A stretch of DNA of 33,550 bases from JBBDIX01 sp040880235 (GTDB lineage Bacteria > Actinomycetota > Nitriliruptoria > Nitriliruptorales > Nitriliruptoraceae), in the NCBI GenBank assembly GCA_040880235.1, contig JBBDIX010000027.1, positions 1 to 33,550 of the forward strand. The letters run 5' to 3'. Made by a program: the position numbers and the translations under genes. Positions within the stretch are counted from its first letter, which is position 1; each line of letters starts with the position of its first letter. Shown in pieces: positions 26,632 to 33,550 of the stretch. Under the pieces are notes generated by a model. The model did no database searches. It was not told where the DNA came from and saw only the letters and a program-made list of their open reading frames with translations.

Positions 26632-26668
26632 ACTCCCCATTGCGGGAAATCCCTCCACATTCCTCCAC
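26632..26668 (-). promoter_or_regulatory. Candidate MraZ boxes
   Basis: On the minus strand GTGGAGG occurs exactly twice, 10 nt apart (26662-26668 and 26652-26658). A related GGGGAGT lies two further 10-nt steps along (26632-26638); the step between has no match. MraZ sites in other bacteria are direct G-rich repeats (for example TGGGN) one helical turn apart near the mraZ promoter. The boxes begin at the -10 and run into the early leader, suitable for autoregulation. The binding role is inference. Confidence 0.6.
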
Positions 26669-26695
26669 CGTACGCCATGCACGCTCCACCAGCAA
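26667..26695 (-). promoter_or_regulatory. Candidate mraZ promoter
   Basis: TTGCTG (26690-26695) and TACGGT (26667-26672) lie 17 nt apart on the minus strand. The -35 is weak but the -10 matches the TAC[CG]GT form also seen before pyrG and ftsZ. A start near 26660 gives a leader of about 75 nt and places the MraZ boxes at the initiation site. Confidence 0.45.
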
Positions 26696-26955
26696 GCGTG
26701 ACAACGAGATCTTGCGGAATCACCCCGTCCAGGAGGTCGTCTCGACCACGCATCCCCTGGCGGCATCAGCGCGGCCACGGGCACGAACACCGCGCCATGT
26801 CGTGCATCAGAAGTACACGAAAGAGCACGCCACGGGCCCGTCGAGTGGTGAACGCGTGGAGGACAGTGGTGGACGCCACGATCGCGGACGTCCGGAATGC
26901 AAGAGGGAGAATCGCGTGTCGCGGGATCCTCAGGTGTCGTACGCCGGCGAACCGG

Positions 26956-27243
26956 TCAGTCGGACGAGCGATCGGCCGTGCGTGGACCATCGGCGACCGT
27001 GGTGGCGGCGAGGACGATCGCGCCGAACAGCAGGACCATGCCCACGGCGGCGAAGGCGATCGAGAAGACGAGTGACAGCACTCCGGCCAGTCCGAGGACG
27101 GCCATCACCGCGGCGAGGCGGACACGCAGGGTCCGGGACCAACCGCGTACCCGGCGCGCACGCGCGACGAATCGGGGATCCTCCTCGGCGAGCTGACGCT
27201 CGATCTCTGCGAGAATCCGTTGTTCGTGTTCCGACAGCGGCAT
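26956..27243 (-). CDS. DUF3040 membrane protein
   Basis: A 95-aa protein with the DUF3040 opening (MPLSEHEQRILAEIERQL) followed by EEDPRF, a basic stretch and two adjoining hydrophobic helices (about 42-60 and 64-84). The function is unknown; homologues lie near mraZ in many Actinobacteria. The ATG at 27243 is chosen over one seven codons upstream (27264) because GGAG sits 6 nt before it and the family begins with MPLSE. On the same strand as the Nudix gene (92 bp upstream) and mraZ, it could be part of either unit. Confidence 0.9.
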   Translation of the reverse strand: MPLSEHEQRILAEIERQLAEEDPRFVARARRVRGWSRTLRVRLAAVMAVLGLAGVLSLVFSIAFAAVGMVLLFGAIVLAATTVADGPRTADRSSD

Positions 27244-27335
27244 CGGCGTCTCCGGGACGGCCATGATCGAGCGTACCGACGGCTCTCAGGCCACGCGACC
27301 ACGACCCCGTCCGAACGGCAGCGATCCGACGGTGA

Positions 27336-27905
27336 TCAGCGGCGCTCGGCGGCGAGCAGCAGACCGAGCGCCGTCTTGGCATCGGCGATCTCGCCCTGCC
27401 GCGCCTGTCGGACCGCGACCTCGAAGTCCAGGTACACGATCTCCATGTCGGCCTCCTCGTCCTCCAGGACGAAGCCCTCCGGCAGGGGCGCGGGCGACAC
27501 GCCCCTGGCGAGGTACAGGTGGGTCCGTTCGGTCGACCACCCGGCCGAGTTGTGGAACGTCGTGAGGTGCTCGAGATCGGTGGCCTGCAACTGGGCCTCC
27601 TCGGCGAGCTCGCGCCGGACCGCCACCTCCGGCTCCTCGCCCTCCACGTCGAGGGTCCCTGCCGGGATCTCCAGCAGGTGGCCACGTACCGGCTGTCGAT
27701 ACTGGCGAAGCAGGACCACCTCGTCGGCATCGGTCAGGGCGACGACCGCCACGGCATCGTCGTGATCGACGATCTCGCGCACGACCTCTCGCCCGTCAGG
27801 CGTTCGTACCGTCTCGAGCAGGACCCGCGAGTACCCGGTGTACTGCTCGGCCGTGTCGAGGGTGTCGAACCGGCCTGCGTGGCCGTCGGGGGCCTGCGCA
27901 CTCAT
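27336..27905 (-). CDS. Nudix hydrolase, ADP-ribose pyrophosphatase-like
   Basis: A 189-aa Nudix protein. The N-terminal beta region with VVALTDADEVVLLRQYR and EIPAGTLD resembles ADP-ribose diphosphatases (NudF type). The Nudix box spans about 83-105 and keeps the catalytic RELAEE core, but the usual glycine near its end is Q and the spacing at its start is off by one. The substrate is therefore only a family guess. The ATG at 27905 overlaps the pyrG stop as ATGA. The pyrG-Nudix pairing also exists in Mycobacterium (Rv1699-Rv1700). Confidence 0.9.
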   Translation of the reverse strand: MSAQAPDGHAGRFDTLDTAEQYTGYSRVLLETVRTPDGREVVREIVDHDDAVAVVALTDADEVVLLRQYRQPVRGHLLEIPAGTLDVEGEEPEVAVRRELAEEAQLQATDLEHLTTFHNSAGWSTERTHLYLARGVSPAPLPEGFVLEDEEADMEIVYLDFEVAVRQARQGEIADAKTALGLLLAAERR

Positions 27906-29629
27906 GCGCTGGACTCTCCGACGTCGGATCCGATCGCCGAGGCGACCTCGCCGGCGGTCGGCTCGTCGAGCTCCACCGGAAGGCGTCCGAGCGCCTGACG
28001 CAGGTGTCCGAGGGCGGCTCCGACGAACCCGGCGAACAGCGGGTGGGGGCGCGTCGGTCGAGAGCGAAACTCGGGATGGGCCTGGGTCGCGACGAACCAG
28101 GGGTGATCGTCGAGCTCGACGAACTCGACGAGAGAGCCGTCCGGGGAGAGACCCGACAGGACCAGCCCTGCGGTCTCGAGTCGTTCCCGGTACGCATTGT
28201 TGAACTCGAAGCGGTGACGGTGTCGTTCCTCCACGCGCGCCTGGCCGTACATGGCCCGGACGAGCGAGCGGGGCACGAGTTCGGCGGGGTACGACCCGAG
28301 CCGCATGGTGCCGCCCATGTTCGTCACGTCACGCTGGTCGAGCATCAGGTCGATGACGGGATCCGGCGTCTGCGGATCGAACTCCGACGAGTTGGCCCGA
28401 GGAATGCCGGCGACCGAGCGGGCGAACTCGACCACGGCGAGCTGCAGGCCGAGGCACAGCCCGAGGAACGGGATGCCCTGCTCGCGAGCATGGCGGATGG
28501 CGGCGATCTTGCCCTCGACGCCTCGCACCCCGAAACCACCGGGAACGAGGATGCCGTCGACGCCGGCGAGCAGGCGTTCCGCCGTCGAGGAGGTCTCCGT
28601 CGAGATCGAGGGATCGAGGTCGTCGGACGCGACCCAGCGGATCGACACCGTCACCCCGTTGGCGATTCCCCCGTGACGCAGCGCCTCCACGACCGACAGG
28701 TAGGCGTCGGGCAGGTCGACGTACTTGCCCACGATGGCGATCGTCACGTGGTCTCGGGCGCCACGCACGTCGGAGACGAGCCGTTCCCACTCGGCGAGGT
28801 CGGGCGTGGCGTCCCCGAGGCGCAGGCGCTGGACGGCAACGCGGTCGAGCCCCTCCTCGCGCATCGCGAGCGGTACCTCGTAGAGCGATGCCTGGTCGAC
28901 GGCGGAGATGACGGCCGACTCGTCGACGTCGCACTGCAGGGCGACCTTGTGCTTGAGCCCCTGGTCGATGGCACGGTCGCTGCGCAGCACCAGGACATCG
29001 GGCTGGATGCCGATCGACCGCAGTTCCCGGACCGAGTGCTGGGCCGGCTTGGTCTTGAGCTCGCCCGACGCGGCGATCCACGGCACGAGCGCGCAGTGGA
29101 CGTACAGGATGTTGTCCCTGCCGACGTCGTGCCGGAGTTGACGGATCGCCTCGAGGAACGGCAGTCCCTCGATGTCGCCGACGGTCCCGCCCACCTCGGT
29201 GATGACCACGTCCACGTCGTGCGCGACCGCCGTGATGCGAGCCTTGATCTCGTCGGTGATGTGCGGGATCACCTGCACGGTCTTGCCCAGGTAGTCGCCC
29301 CGACGCTCCCTGGAGATGACCTCGGACCAGACCTGTCCCGATGACACGGACGAGCCACGCGACAGGTTCTCGTCGATGAAGCGTTCGTAGTGTCCGAGGT
29401 CGAGGTCGGTCTCTCCTCCGTCATCGGTGACGAACACCTCGCCGTGTTCGAACGGGTTCATCGTGCCCGGATCGACGTTGATGTACGGATCGAGCTTGAG
29501 CAGGGTGACGCGCAGACCCCGCGCCTTGAGGAGTCGCCCGAGCGACGCCGCAGTGATTCCCTTGCCCAGGGCGGACGAGACACCGCCGGTCACGAAGATG
29601 TGTCGGACCTCGTGCGTACCGCTCGTCAC
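27902..29629 (-). CDS. pyrG: CTP synthase
   Basis: A 575-aa enzyme that aminates UTP to CTP with glutamine and ATP. The synthetase domain begins HIFVTGGVSSALGKG, whose P-loop covers residues 15-24, and contains LDPYINVDPGTM and FEHGEVFVTDDGGE. The glutaminase domain has the nucleophile C392 in GLCLGLQ and the H518/E520 pair in AHPEF. Both domains are intact. The GTG at 29629 has GGAGG about 6 nt upstream. It follows recN after 86 bp, with its own candidate promoter and a hairpin next to the Shine-Dalgarno, which may allow separate control. Confidence 0.97.
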   Translation of the reverse strand: MTSGTHEVRHIFVTGGVSSALGKGITAASLGRLLKARGLRVTLLKLDPYINVDPGTMNPFEHGEVFVTDDGGETDLDLGHYERFIDENLSRGSSVSSGQVWSEVISRERRGDYLGKTVQVIPHITDEIKARITAVAHDVDVVITEVGGTVGDIEGLPFLEAIRQLRHDVGRDNILYVHCALVPWIAASGELKTKPAQHSVRELRSIGIQPDVLVLRSDRAIDQGLKHKVALQCDVDESAVISAVDQASLYEVPLAMREEGLDRVAVQRLRLGDATPDLAEWERLVSDVRGARDHVTIAIVGKYVDLPDAYLSVVEALRHGGIANGVTVSIRWVASDDLDPSISTETSSTAERLLAGVDGILVPGGFGVRGVEGKIAAIRHAREQGIPFLGLCLGLQLAVVEFARSVAGIPRANSSEFDPQTPDPVIDLMLDQRDVTNMGGTMRLGSYPAELVPRSLVRAMYGQARVEERHRHRFEFNNAYRERLETAGLVLSGLSPDGSLVEFVELDDHPWFVATQAHPEFRSRPTRPHPLFAGFVGAALGHLRQALGRLPVELDEPTAGEVASAIGSDVGESSA

Positions 29630-29642
29630 CCGCGACCTCCTG

Positions 29643-29659
29643 GCGGTCCAATGGACCGC
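29643..29659 (-). repeat. Perfect inverted repeat abutting the pyrG ribosome binding site
   Basis: GCGGTCCA and TGGACCGC are exact reverse complements around a single base (17 bp). In RNA this folds as a 6-bp stem with a 5-nt loop, ending 2 nt before the GGAGG of pyrG. It lies about +10 to +27 from the predicted start point. An operator or a translation-modulating hairpin is possible. Confidence 0.7.
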
Positions 29660-29675
29660 TGGCGCGGCCCGAGCG

Positions 29676-29705
29676 ACCGTAGCGCCCCGTCACAGCCGAA
29701 GCCAA
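29676..29705 (-). promoter_or_regulatory. Candidate pyrG promoter
   Basis: TTGGCT (29700-29705) and TACGGT (29676-29681) are 18 nt apart on the minus strand, between the recN stop and the pyrG start. The -10 is identical to that proposed for mraZ. The leader would be about 40 nt. Confidence 0.42.
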
Positions 29706-29715
29706 CGACCCGGGC

Positions 29716-31395
29716 TCAGCCTGCACGCCGCGCGATCGCCTGGTCGAGCAGGCTGCGCGCATGCTCACGACCCTCGACCGCAGAGGCGTCACCGCCCAGC
29801 ATCCGGGACAGTTCTCCGACGCGGTCGTCTTCGGCGATCTGCCGACTCGTCGTCACCGTCCGGCCGTCGGCGACGCCCTTCTCCACCACGTGATGGACGT
29901 CGGCGAACGCCGCGAGCTGTGCGAGGTGCGTCACACACAACACCTGGCGGCGGTCGTCCCCGTCGCCATGAGCGAGCATGGCGAGCTTCTCCCCCACGGC
30001 CATCGCCGTCGCTCCGCCGATACCGGCGTCGACCTCGTCGAACACCAGCACGCGCGCATCGTCGACCCCGGCGAGCGCGACCTCGATCGCGAGCGACACG
30101 CGAGACCGTTCACCGCCCGACGCCGCCCGAGCAATGGGACGGGCGGGTTCTCCCGGGTTCGCGGCGAGCAGGAACGTGACCCGATCGGCCCCGTCGGCGT
30201 ACAGGGTGTCGGTGAGTGCCTCGACCTCGACGGTGACCCGGGCATGGGGCATGCCGAGGTCTGCGAGGTGTCCGTCGACCTCTCCGGCCAGGTGCTCCCC
30301 TGCAGCGTCACGTCCTCGATGGACGTCCGCAGCGAGCGACTCCAGTTCGGATCGCAGGGCATCGATGCGCTCGTCGAGCTCCCCGGCGTCGGCCTCCTCG
30401 GCCTCCAGCGCCTCGATGCGTTCGTGTGCCTCGGCGGAGTACGCGAGCACGGTCGCCAGGTCGTCGCCGTACTTGCGCATCAGCGTGCCGAGCAGGTGTC
30501 GTCGCTCCTGCAGTTCCGCGAGCCGTCGCGGATCGGCCTCGATCCCGTCGGCGTGATCACGCAGATCGGTCGAAAGCTCCGTCACGTCGGCCACGGCGGC
30601 GTCGAGGCGTTGACGCAGTTCGTCGAGGTGGGGGTCGTCGACCTCCACACGTCGCATGGCGGCGACGGCCTCTCCCAGCACCTGTCCCGCGTGCTCGCTG
30701 TCGAGCGCCTCCGCCGCCAACGCGACTGCGAGACGCAGTTCGTCTGCGTGCTCCAGGACCTGCAGTTCGCGATCGATGTCGCCATCGACGGCCGGGTCGA
30801 CCTTGGCCCCGTCGATCTCACGGACCTCGAACCGGAGACGATCGAGCTCGCGGGCACGGGCCTGCGCGTCGGACACGATCTGATCGCGGCGGTCCACGAG
30901 CGCACGCCACTCTGTGTGCTGGTGCCGATACCGGTCAACGGTTCGTTGGTGCACGTCGCCGGCGTATCGATCGAGCAGGGCACGCTGCACGTCGGGCCGT
31001 GCGAGTCGGACGTGTTCGTGCTGGGCGTGGACCTCGACCTGCGTGCCAAGCAGCTCTGCCAGCGTCGCGGCCGGAACCAGTCGCCCACCGACGCGAGCTC
31101 GTGAGCGCCCGTCGACCGGGATCTCCCGAGACACGATCAGCGGATCACCGGGATTGTCGAGCCACGGCAGCGCCTGCTCGGGCGCGGGGTCGATGACCGC
31201 CTCGACGAGCACCCCACTCGTCCCGGTGCGGACCAGGTTGGTGTCCGAGCGCGCGCCGAGCAGCAGTTCGAGCGCCGTGACGAGCATCGTCTTGCCGGCC
31301 CCGGTCTCCCCCGTCACCACGGTCAGTCCAGGGGCAAGGCGCAGGGTTGCCGACTCGATGACACCGAGTCCGCGAATGTGGAGCTCCTCGATCAC
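29716..31395 (-). CDS. recN: DNA repair ATPase RecN
   Basis: A 559-aa SMC-like protein for double-strand break repair. The Walker A GETGAGKT is at 29-36, a long coiled coil spans roughly 160-360, and the C-terminal ABC signature ASGGERSRVSLA and Walker B VLVFDEVDAGIGG complete the ATPase. The GTG at 31395 is chosen with GGGGA about 6 nt upstream; the longer open frame reaches 31440 but its start is Arg-rich. In Mycobacterium the order tlyA-nadK-recN is the same. A 123-bp gap before it holds triple direct repeats. Confidence 0.95.
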   Translation of the reverse strand: MIEELHIRGLGVIESATLRLAPGLTVVTGETGAGKTMLVTALELLLGARSDTNLVRTGTSGVLVEAVIDPAPEQALPWLDNPGDPLIVSREIPVDGRSRARVGGRLVPAATLAELLGTQVEVHAQHEHVRLARPDVQRALLDRYAGDVHQRTVDRYRHQHTEWRALVDRRDQIVSDAQARARELDRLRFEVREIDGAKVDPAVDGDIDRELQVLEHADELRLAVALAAEALDSEHAGQVLGEAVAAMRRVEVDDPHLDELRQRLDAAVADVTELSTDLRDHADGIEADPRRLAELQERRHLLGTLMRKYGDDLATVLAYSAEAHERIEALEAEEADAGELDERIDALRSELESLAADVHRGRDAAGEHLAGEVDGHLADLGMPHARVTVEVEALTDTLYADGADRVTFLLAANPGEPARPIARAASGGERSRVSLAIEVALAGVDDARVLVFDEVDAGIGGATAMAVGEKLAMLAHGDGDDRRQVLCVTHLAQLAAFADVHHVVEKGVADGRTVTTSRQIAEDDRVGELSRMLGGDASAVEGREHARSLLDQAIARRAG

Positions 31396-31426
31396 TCCGG
31401 ATCCCCTTCGACGTCGCGCTCTCGTG

Positions 31427-31457
31427 CACCGACCGTTCACCGACCGTGCACCGACCG
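31427..31457 (-). repeat. Three direct repeats, 11-bp period, upstream of recN
   Basis: CACCGACCG (minus strand CGGTCGGTG) occurs three times at 31427-31435, 31438-31446 and 31449-31457, exactly 11 nt apart with 2-nt spacers. The array lies 32-62 nt before the recN start. On the minus strand a TAGCCT hexamer (31459-31464) precedes it, so it may lie at the transcription start or in the leader. The regular spacing near one helical turn suggests a protein-binding array; this is inference. Confidence 0.8.
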
Positions 31458-31518
31458 AAGGCTACAGGTGGCCTGGGACGGATCTCTGCGGGTTCGCGCC
31501 GGGCGGTGGACACCGAGT

Positions 31519-32424
31519 TCAGCTGAGGCCGAACTTGCGCCGCACGAGGCCGAAGAACTCGAGCTTCGACAGGCGGGCGATCGGGACGGTGGAACCGCCG
31601 CCGCGAACCACGATCCGTGCACCGGCCGGCACCTCGCGCGGGTCCCGTCCGTCACACGACACCAGCGCCGGAGGCTGGTCGTCGACGAGCTGCACCTCGA
31701 CGGGCTCGTCGGGTGCCGCCACCACGGTGCGGTCGAACAGGGAGTGCGGGGCGACCGGCACGACGAGGGTGGCGTCGATCCGTGGGGAGAGGATCGGGCC
31801 GCCCGCTGACAGGGCGTAGGCCGTGGATCCTGTCGACGTGGCGACGACGAGCGCATCGGCAGACATCCTTGCGAAGAGCTGCCCACCGATGGACACGTCC
31901 ATGAGCAGCAGCCGCTGACGTGCCGTCTTCTCGACCGACACCTCGTTGAGCGCCCACCCGCCGAACCCGCCAGTCCCGGACGCCGGACCTGGGTCCAGGG
32001 GCCGGCCGTCGACGTCGATCGACAGCGTCAGGGTCGAACGGCGTTCGACGATCCATCGGCCGTCGGCGACGGCCGACATGGCGTCGTCGAGGTCGTCGAC
32101 CTCGATCTCGGCCAGGAAGCCGAGCCGACCCAGGTTCACCCCGAGGATCGGTGTCGCCGACGGGCGGCACAGGTGTGCGGCCCGCAGGAACGTCCCGTCG
32201 CCCCCGAACGAGATGGCGAGGTCCACGGTGCTGGAGAAGGTGGCGGCATCGACGATCGGTGCGACGTCGGCGAGCCTGTCGCCCTGCCCCTCCTCGATCC
32301 GGGAGTCGTCGGCCACGACGACCTTCACGCCCCGGGCGCGCAGCAGTTCGGCTGCTCGCGCGGCGACGAGGATCGAGCCCTCACGTCCGGCGTGGATGAC
32401 CAGGCCTACGGACCGGGTGGTCAC
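31519..32424 (-). CDS. nadK: NAD kinase
   Basis: A 301-aa enzyme that phosphorylates NAD to NADP (inorganic polyphosphate/ATP-NAD kinase family). GGDGT is at 74-78, LGRLGFLAE near 98-106, the NE pair at 160-161 and STGSTAYALSAGGP at 197-210. The GTG at 32424 overlaps the tlyA stop as GTGA. It matches family length; nothing is missing. Confidence 0.97.
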   Translation of the reverse strand: MTTRSVGLVIHAGREGSILVAARAAELLRARGVKVVVADDSRIEEGQGDRLADVAPIVDAATFSSTVDLAISFGGDGTFLRAAHLCRPSATPILGVNLGRLGFLAEIEVDDLDDAMSAVADGRWIVERRSTLTLSIDVDGRPLDPGPASGTGGFGGWALNEVSVEKTARQRLLLMDVSIGGQLFARMSADALVVATSTGSTAYALSAGGPILSPRIDATLVVPVAPHSLFDRTVVAAPDEPVEVQLVDDQPPALVSCDGRDPREVPAGARIVVRGGGSTVPIARLSKLEFFGLVRRKFGLS

Positions 32425-33248
32425 CGATCGACCTCCTCGATCGCGGCGGCGATGCAGGCGTCGACGTCCTGCAAGCCGCCGTCACGGTAGCCCGGGGATC
32501 CCGGCGCGACGACGAACAGGTGCGCGAGGAACTCGACGTTTCCGGCAGCGCCGGTGATCGGTGATGACACCGCGTCGAACCCGTCACGCCCCGACGTCCG
32601 GGCCGCGTCGGCGACGCCCTGCAGCGCGCGCCTCCACACCACCGGATCCCGGACCACCCCGCCACGGCCCACGTCCTCGCGGCGCGCCTCGAACTGAGGC
32701 TTGACCAGCACCACGGCCTCGGCGTCGGGTTTGGCGACAGAGAAGAGCACCCCGAGCACCAGACGCAGCGAGATGAACGACAGGTCCGCGACGATCAGGT
32801 CGGGCCCCGGCGGTGCCACGTCGTCGGCGGTGAGGTGGCGAACGTTGGTGCGCTCCCGGATCGTGACCCGAGCGTCCGTCCGGATGCGTTCGTGCACCTG
32901 CCCGTAGCCCACGTCGAAGGCCTGGACGTGGCGGGCACCGCGCTGCAGCAGGCAGTCGGTGAACCCTCCGGTGGACACGCCGGCATCGAGACACCGGCGA
33001 CCGGCGACATCGACCGCGAAGTGGTCCAGCGCGCGAGCCAGCTTGACGCCCCCGCGACTGACGTAGGGGTGCGCCGGGCGCTCGACCGTGATGGCGTCGG
33101 AGGGCAGGACCATCGTGGCCGGCTTGGCCGCCGGTGCGCCATTGACCGTGACGCGACCTGCACGGATCGTCTCGTGCGCCTGGGTTCGCGTCTCGGCAAG
33201 CTGGCGGCGGACGAGTTCGGCGTCGAGCCGCCGCCGCGCCGCGCTCAG
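32421..33248 (-). CDS. tlyA: TlyA family rRNA 2'-O-methyltransferase, apparent CTG start
   Basis: A 275-aa S4-domain and FtsJ-like methyltransferase. In Mycobacterium TlyA methylates C1409 of 16S and C1920 of 23S rRNA. The S4 domain is RRRLDAELVRRQLAETRTQA at about 5-24 and onward. The SAM motif is DAGVSTGG (88-95), with FTDCLLQRGA following, and VKPQFEAR near 182-189. No ATG, GTG or TTG exists in frame upstream of 33113, and starting at 33113 would cut off the S4 domain. The frame is open back to a TGA near 33274. CTG at 33248 follows GGCGAGGTG by 5 nt and gives a family-length product. A frameshift to the GTG at 33273 is an alternative. It overlaps nadK as GTGA. Confidence 0.9.
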   Translation of the reverse strand: MSAARRRLDAELVRRQLAETRTQAHETIRAGRVTVNGAPAAKPATMVLPSDAITVERPAHPYVSRGGVKLARALDHFAVDVAGRRCLDAGVSTGGFTDCLLQRGARHVQAFDVGYGQVHERIRTDARVTIRERTNVRHLTADDVAPPGPDLIVADLSFISLRLVLGVLFSVAKPDAEAVVLVKPQFEARREDVGRGGVVRDPVVWRRALQGVADAARTSGRDGFDAVSSPITGAAGNVEFLAHLFVVAPGSPGYRDGGLQDVDACIAAAIEEVDR

Positions 33249-33278
33249 CGTGACACCTCGCCGTGGCCCTCACGATGC

Positions 33279-33470
33279 CTAGAGATCGTCGAGCTCACCC
33301 AGCGTCCGGACGAGTCCGTCGTTGACCTGTTCGAGGGCGGGCACACGTTCCGCGAGTTCGAGCGACTCGATGCGCTCGATCCGTTGACGCAGGTCGTCGA
33401 GGACGTCGTCGACCGGCGCCCCTGCCGTCGTGCCCTCGGAGGGGTCGTGGGCATTCCCACCATCGGTCAA
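33279..33470 (-). CDS. Small conserved-type protein upstream of tlyA
   Basis: A 63-aa acidic protein (VDDVLDDLRQRIERIESLELAERV...) predicted to be helical. It starts with TTG at 33470, overlapping the TGA of the upstream gene as TTGA, so it should be translationally coupled; there is no strong Shine-Dalgarno. It ends 30 nt before the tlyA CTG. In Mycobacterium tuberculosis a 58-aa protein (Rv1693) occupies the same place upstream of tlyA, which supports it being real, though I did not align them. The function is unknown. Confidence 0.65.
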   Translation of the reverse strand: MTDGGNAHDPSEGTTAGAPVDDVLDDLRQRIERIESLELAERVPALEQVNDGLVRTLGELDDL

Positions 33471-33550
33471 GAGGTGGACTTCTTCGCGGTCGACTTCTTC
33501 GCCGTCGACTTCTTCGCGGTCGCCTTCTTCGCGGTCGCCTTCTTCGCCGT
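33467..33550 (-). CDS. C-terminal Lys-rich tail of an unidentified protein (cut by window edge)
   Basis: The minus-strand frame running in from the right edge reads five TAKKA/TAKKS pentapeptides and ends TS-stop. The unit is a 15-bp DNA repeat. Such tails are typical of histone H1-like, phasin-like or other nucleic-acid-binding actinobacterial proteins; the body of the protein is outside the window, so I give no function. Its TGA overlaps the TTG of the 63-aa gene. Confidence 0.75.
   Translation of the reverse strand, partial: TAKKATAKKATAKKSTAKKSTAKKSTS

Larger units (their letters stand above)
26588..26955 (-). other. Non-coding gap upstream of mraZ
   Basis: This 368-bp gap, the longest in the window, separates DUF3040 from mraZ. 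It is visibly less GC-rich and its open frames have no protein-like character, so I read no gene in it. The mraZ-proximal part holds the promoter and MraZ boxes. The rest (about 26700-26955) has only a short palindrome, CGGACGTCCG, at 26885-26894, and nothing else I can identify. Confidence 0.6.

Noticed and set aside
26596..26990. Small open frames in the mraZ upstream gap
   Set aside because: They have poor composition, no ribosome binding site and cross the promoter and box region; no family recognised.
31396..31518. LexA/SOS box before recN
   Set aside because: No CGAAC-N4-GTTCG-type palindrome is present; only the direct repeats stand out.
33467..33550. CRISPR-like short repeat array at the right edge
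   Set aside because: The 15-bp units are adjacent, without spacers, and code an in-frame TAKK(A/S) peptide repeat.

Overview
The window is a high-GC, densely coded stretch of bacterial chromosome, almost certainly actinobacterial. It carries a complete division and cell wall (dcw) cluster with its actinobacterial flanks: DUF3040-mraZ upstream and ftsZ-pgeF-yggS-sepF-yggT-divIVA downstream. MurE has the DNPR motif of meso-diaminopimelate ligases, FtsZ ends in the conserved DVPSFLR-type peptide, and many starts are GTG. A deep-branching class such as Acidimicrobiia or Nitriliruptoria is my guess only.

Layout, in the direction of transcription (minus strand, right to left): the Lys-rich tail of an unidentified gene, a 63-aa small protein, tlyA, nadK, recN, pyrG, a Nudix hydrolase, a DUF3040 membrane protein, then mraZ-rsmH-ftsL-ftsI-murE-murF-mraY-murD-ftsW-murG-murC-murB-ftsQ-ftsZ-pgeF-yggS-sepF-yggT-divIVA. 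Two plus-strand genes follow, ileS and a coupled HExxH protein, converging on divIVA. The minus strand resumes with a DksA/TraR-type zinc-finger protein, lspA, rluD and the 5' part of dnaE, which runs off the left edge.

How it works together: MurB to MurG and MraY build lipid II. FtsW and FtsI polymerise and cross-link it at the septum. FtsQ and FtsL connect them to the FtsZ ring, which SepF anchors; DivIVA and YggT belong to the polar and septal envelope apparatus. MraZ probably autoregulates the cluster through 10-bp-spaced boxes at its own promoter. Most adjacent genes overlap by 1, 4 or 8 nt (ATGA, GTGA, TTGA or TGATG), implying pervasive translational coupling. The informative gaps are those before recN, pyrG, mraZ, murE, ftsZ and dnaE, and nearly all hold repeats or inverted repeats.

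I see no mobile element, CRISPR array, rRNA or tRNA, and no evidence of a wholly new system. The most useful leads are small: an apparent CTG start for tlyA, perfect inverted repeats just downstream of predicted promoters of ftsZ, pyrG and dnaE, an 11-bp-periodic triple repeat before recN, an uncharacterised HEAVH protein coupled to ileS, and a 63-aa protein coupled by TTGA to a Lys-rich-tailed protein. All functions are inferred by reading the sequence; no database search was possible.
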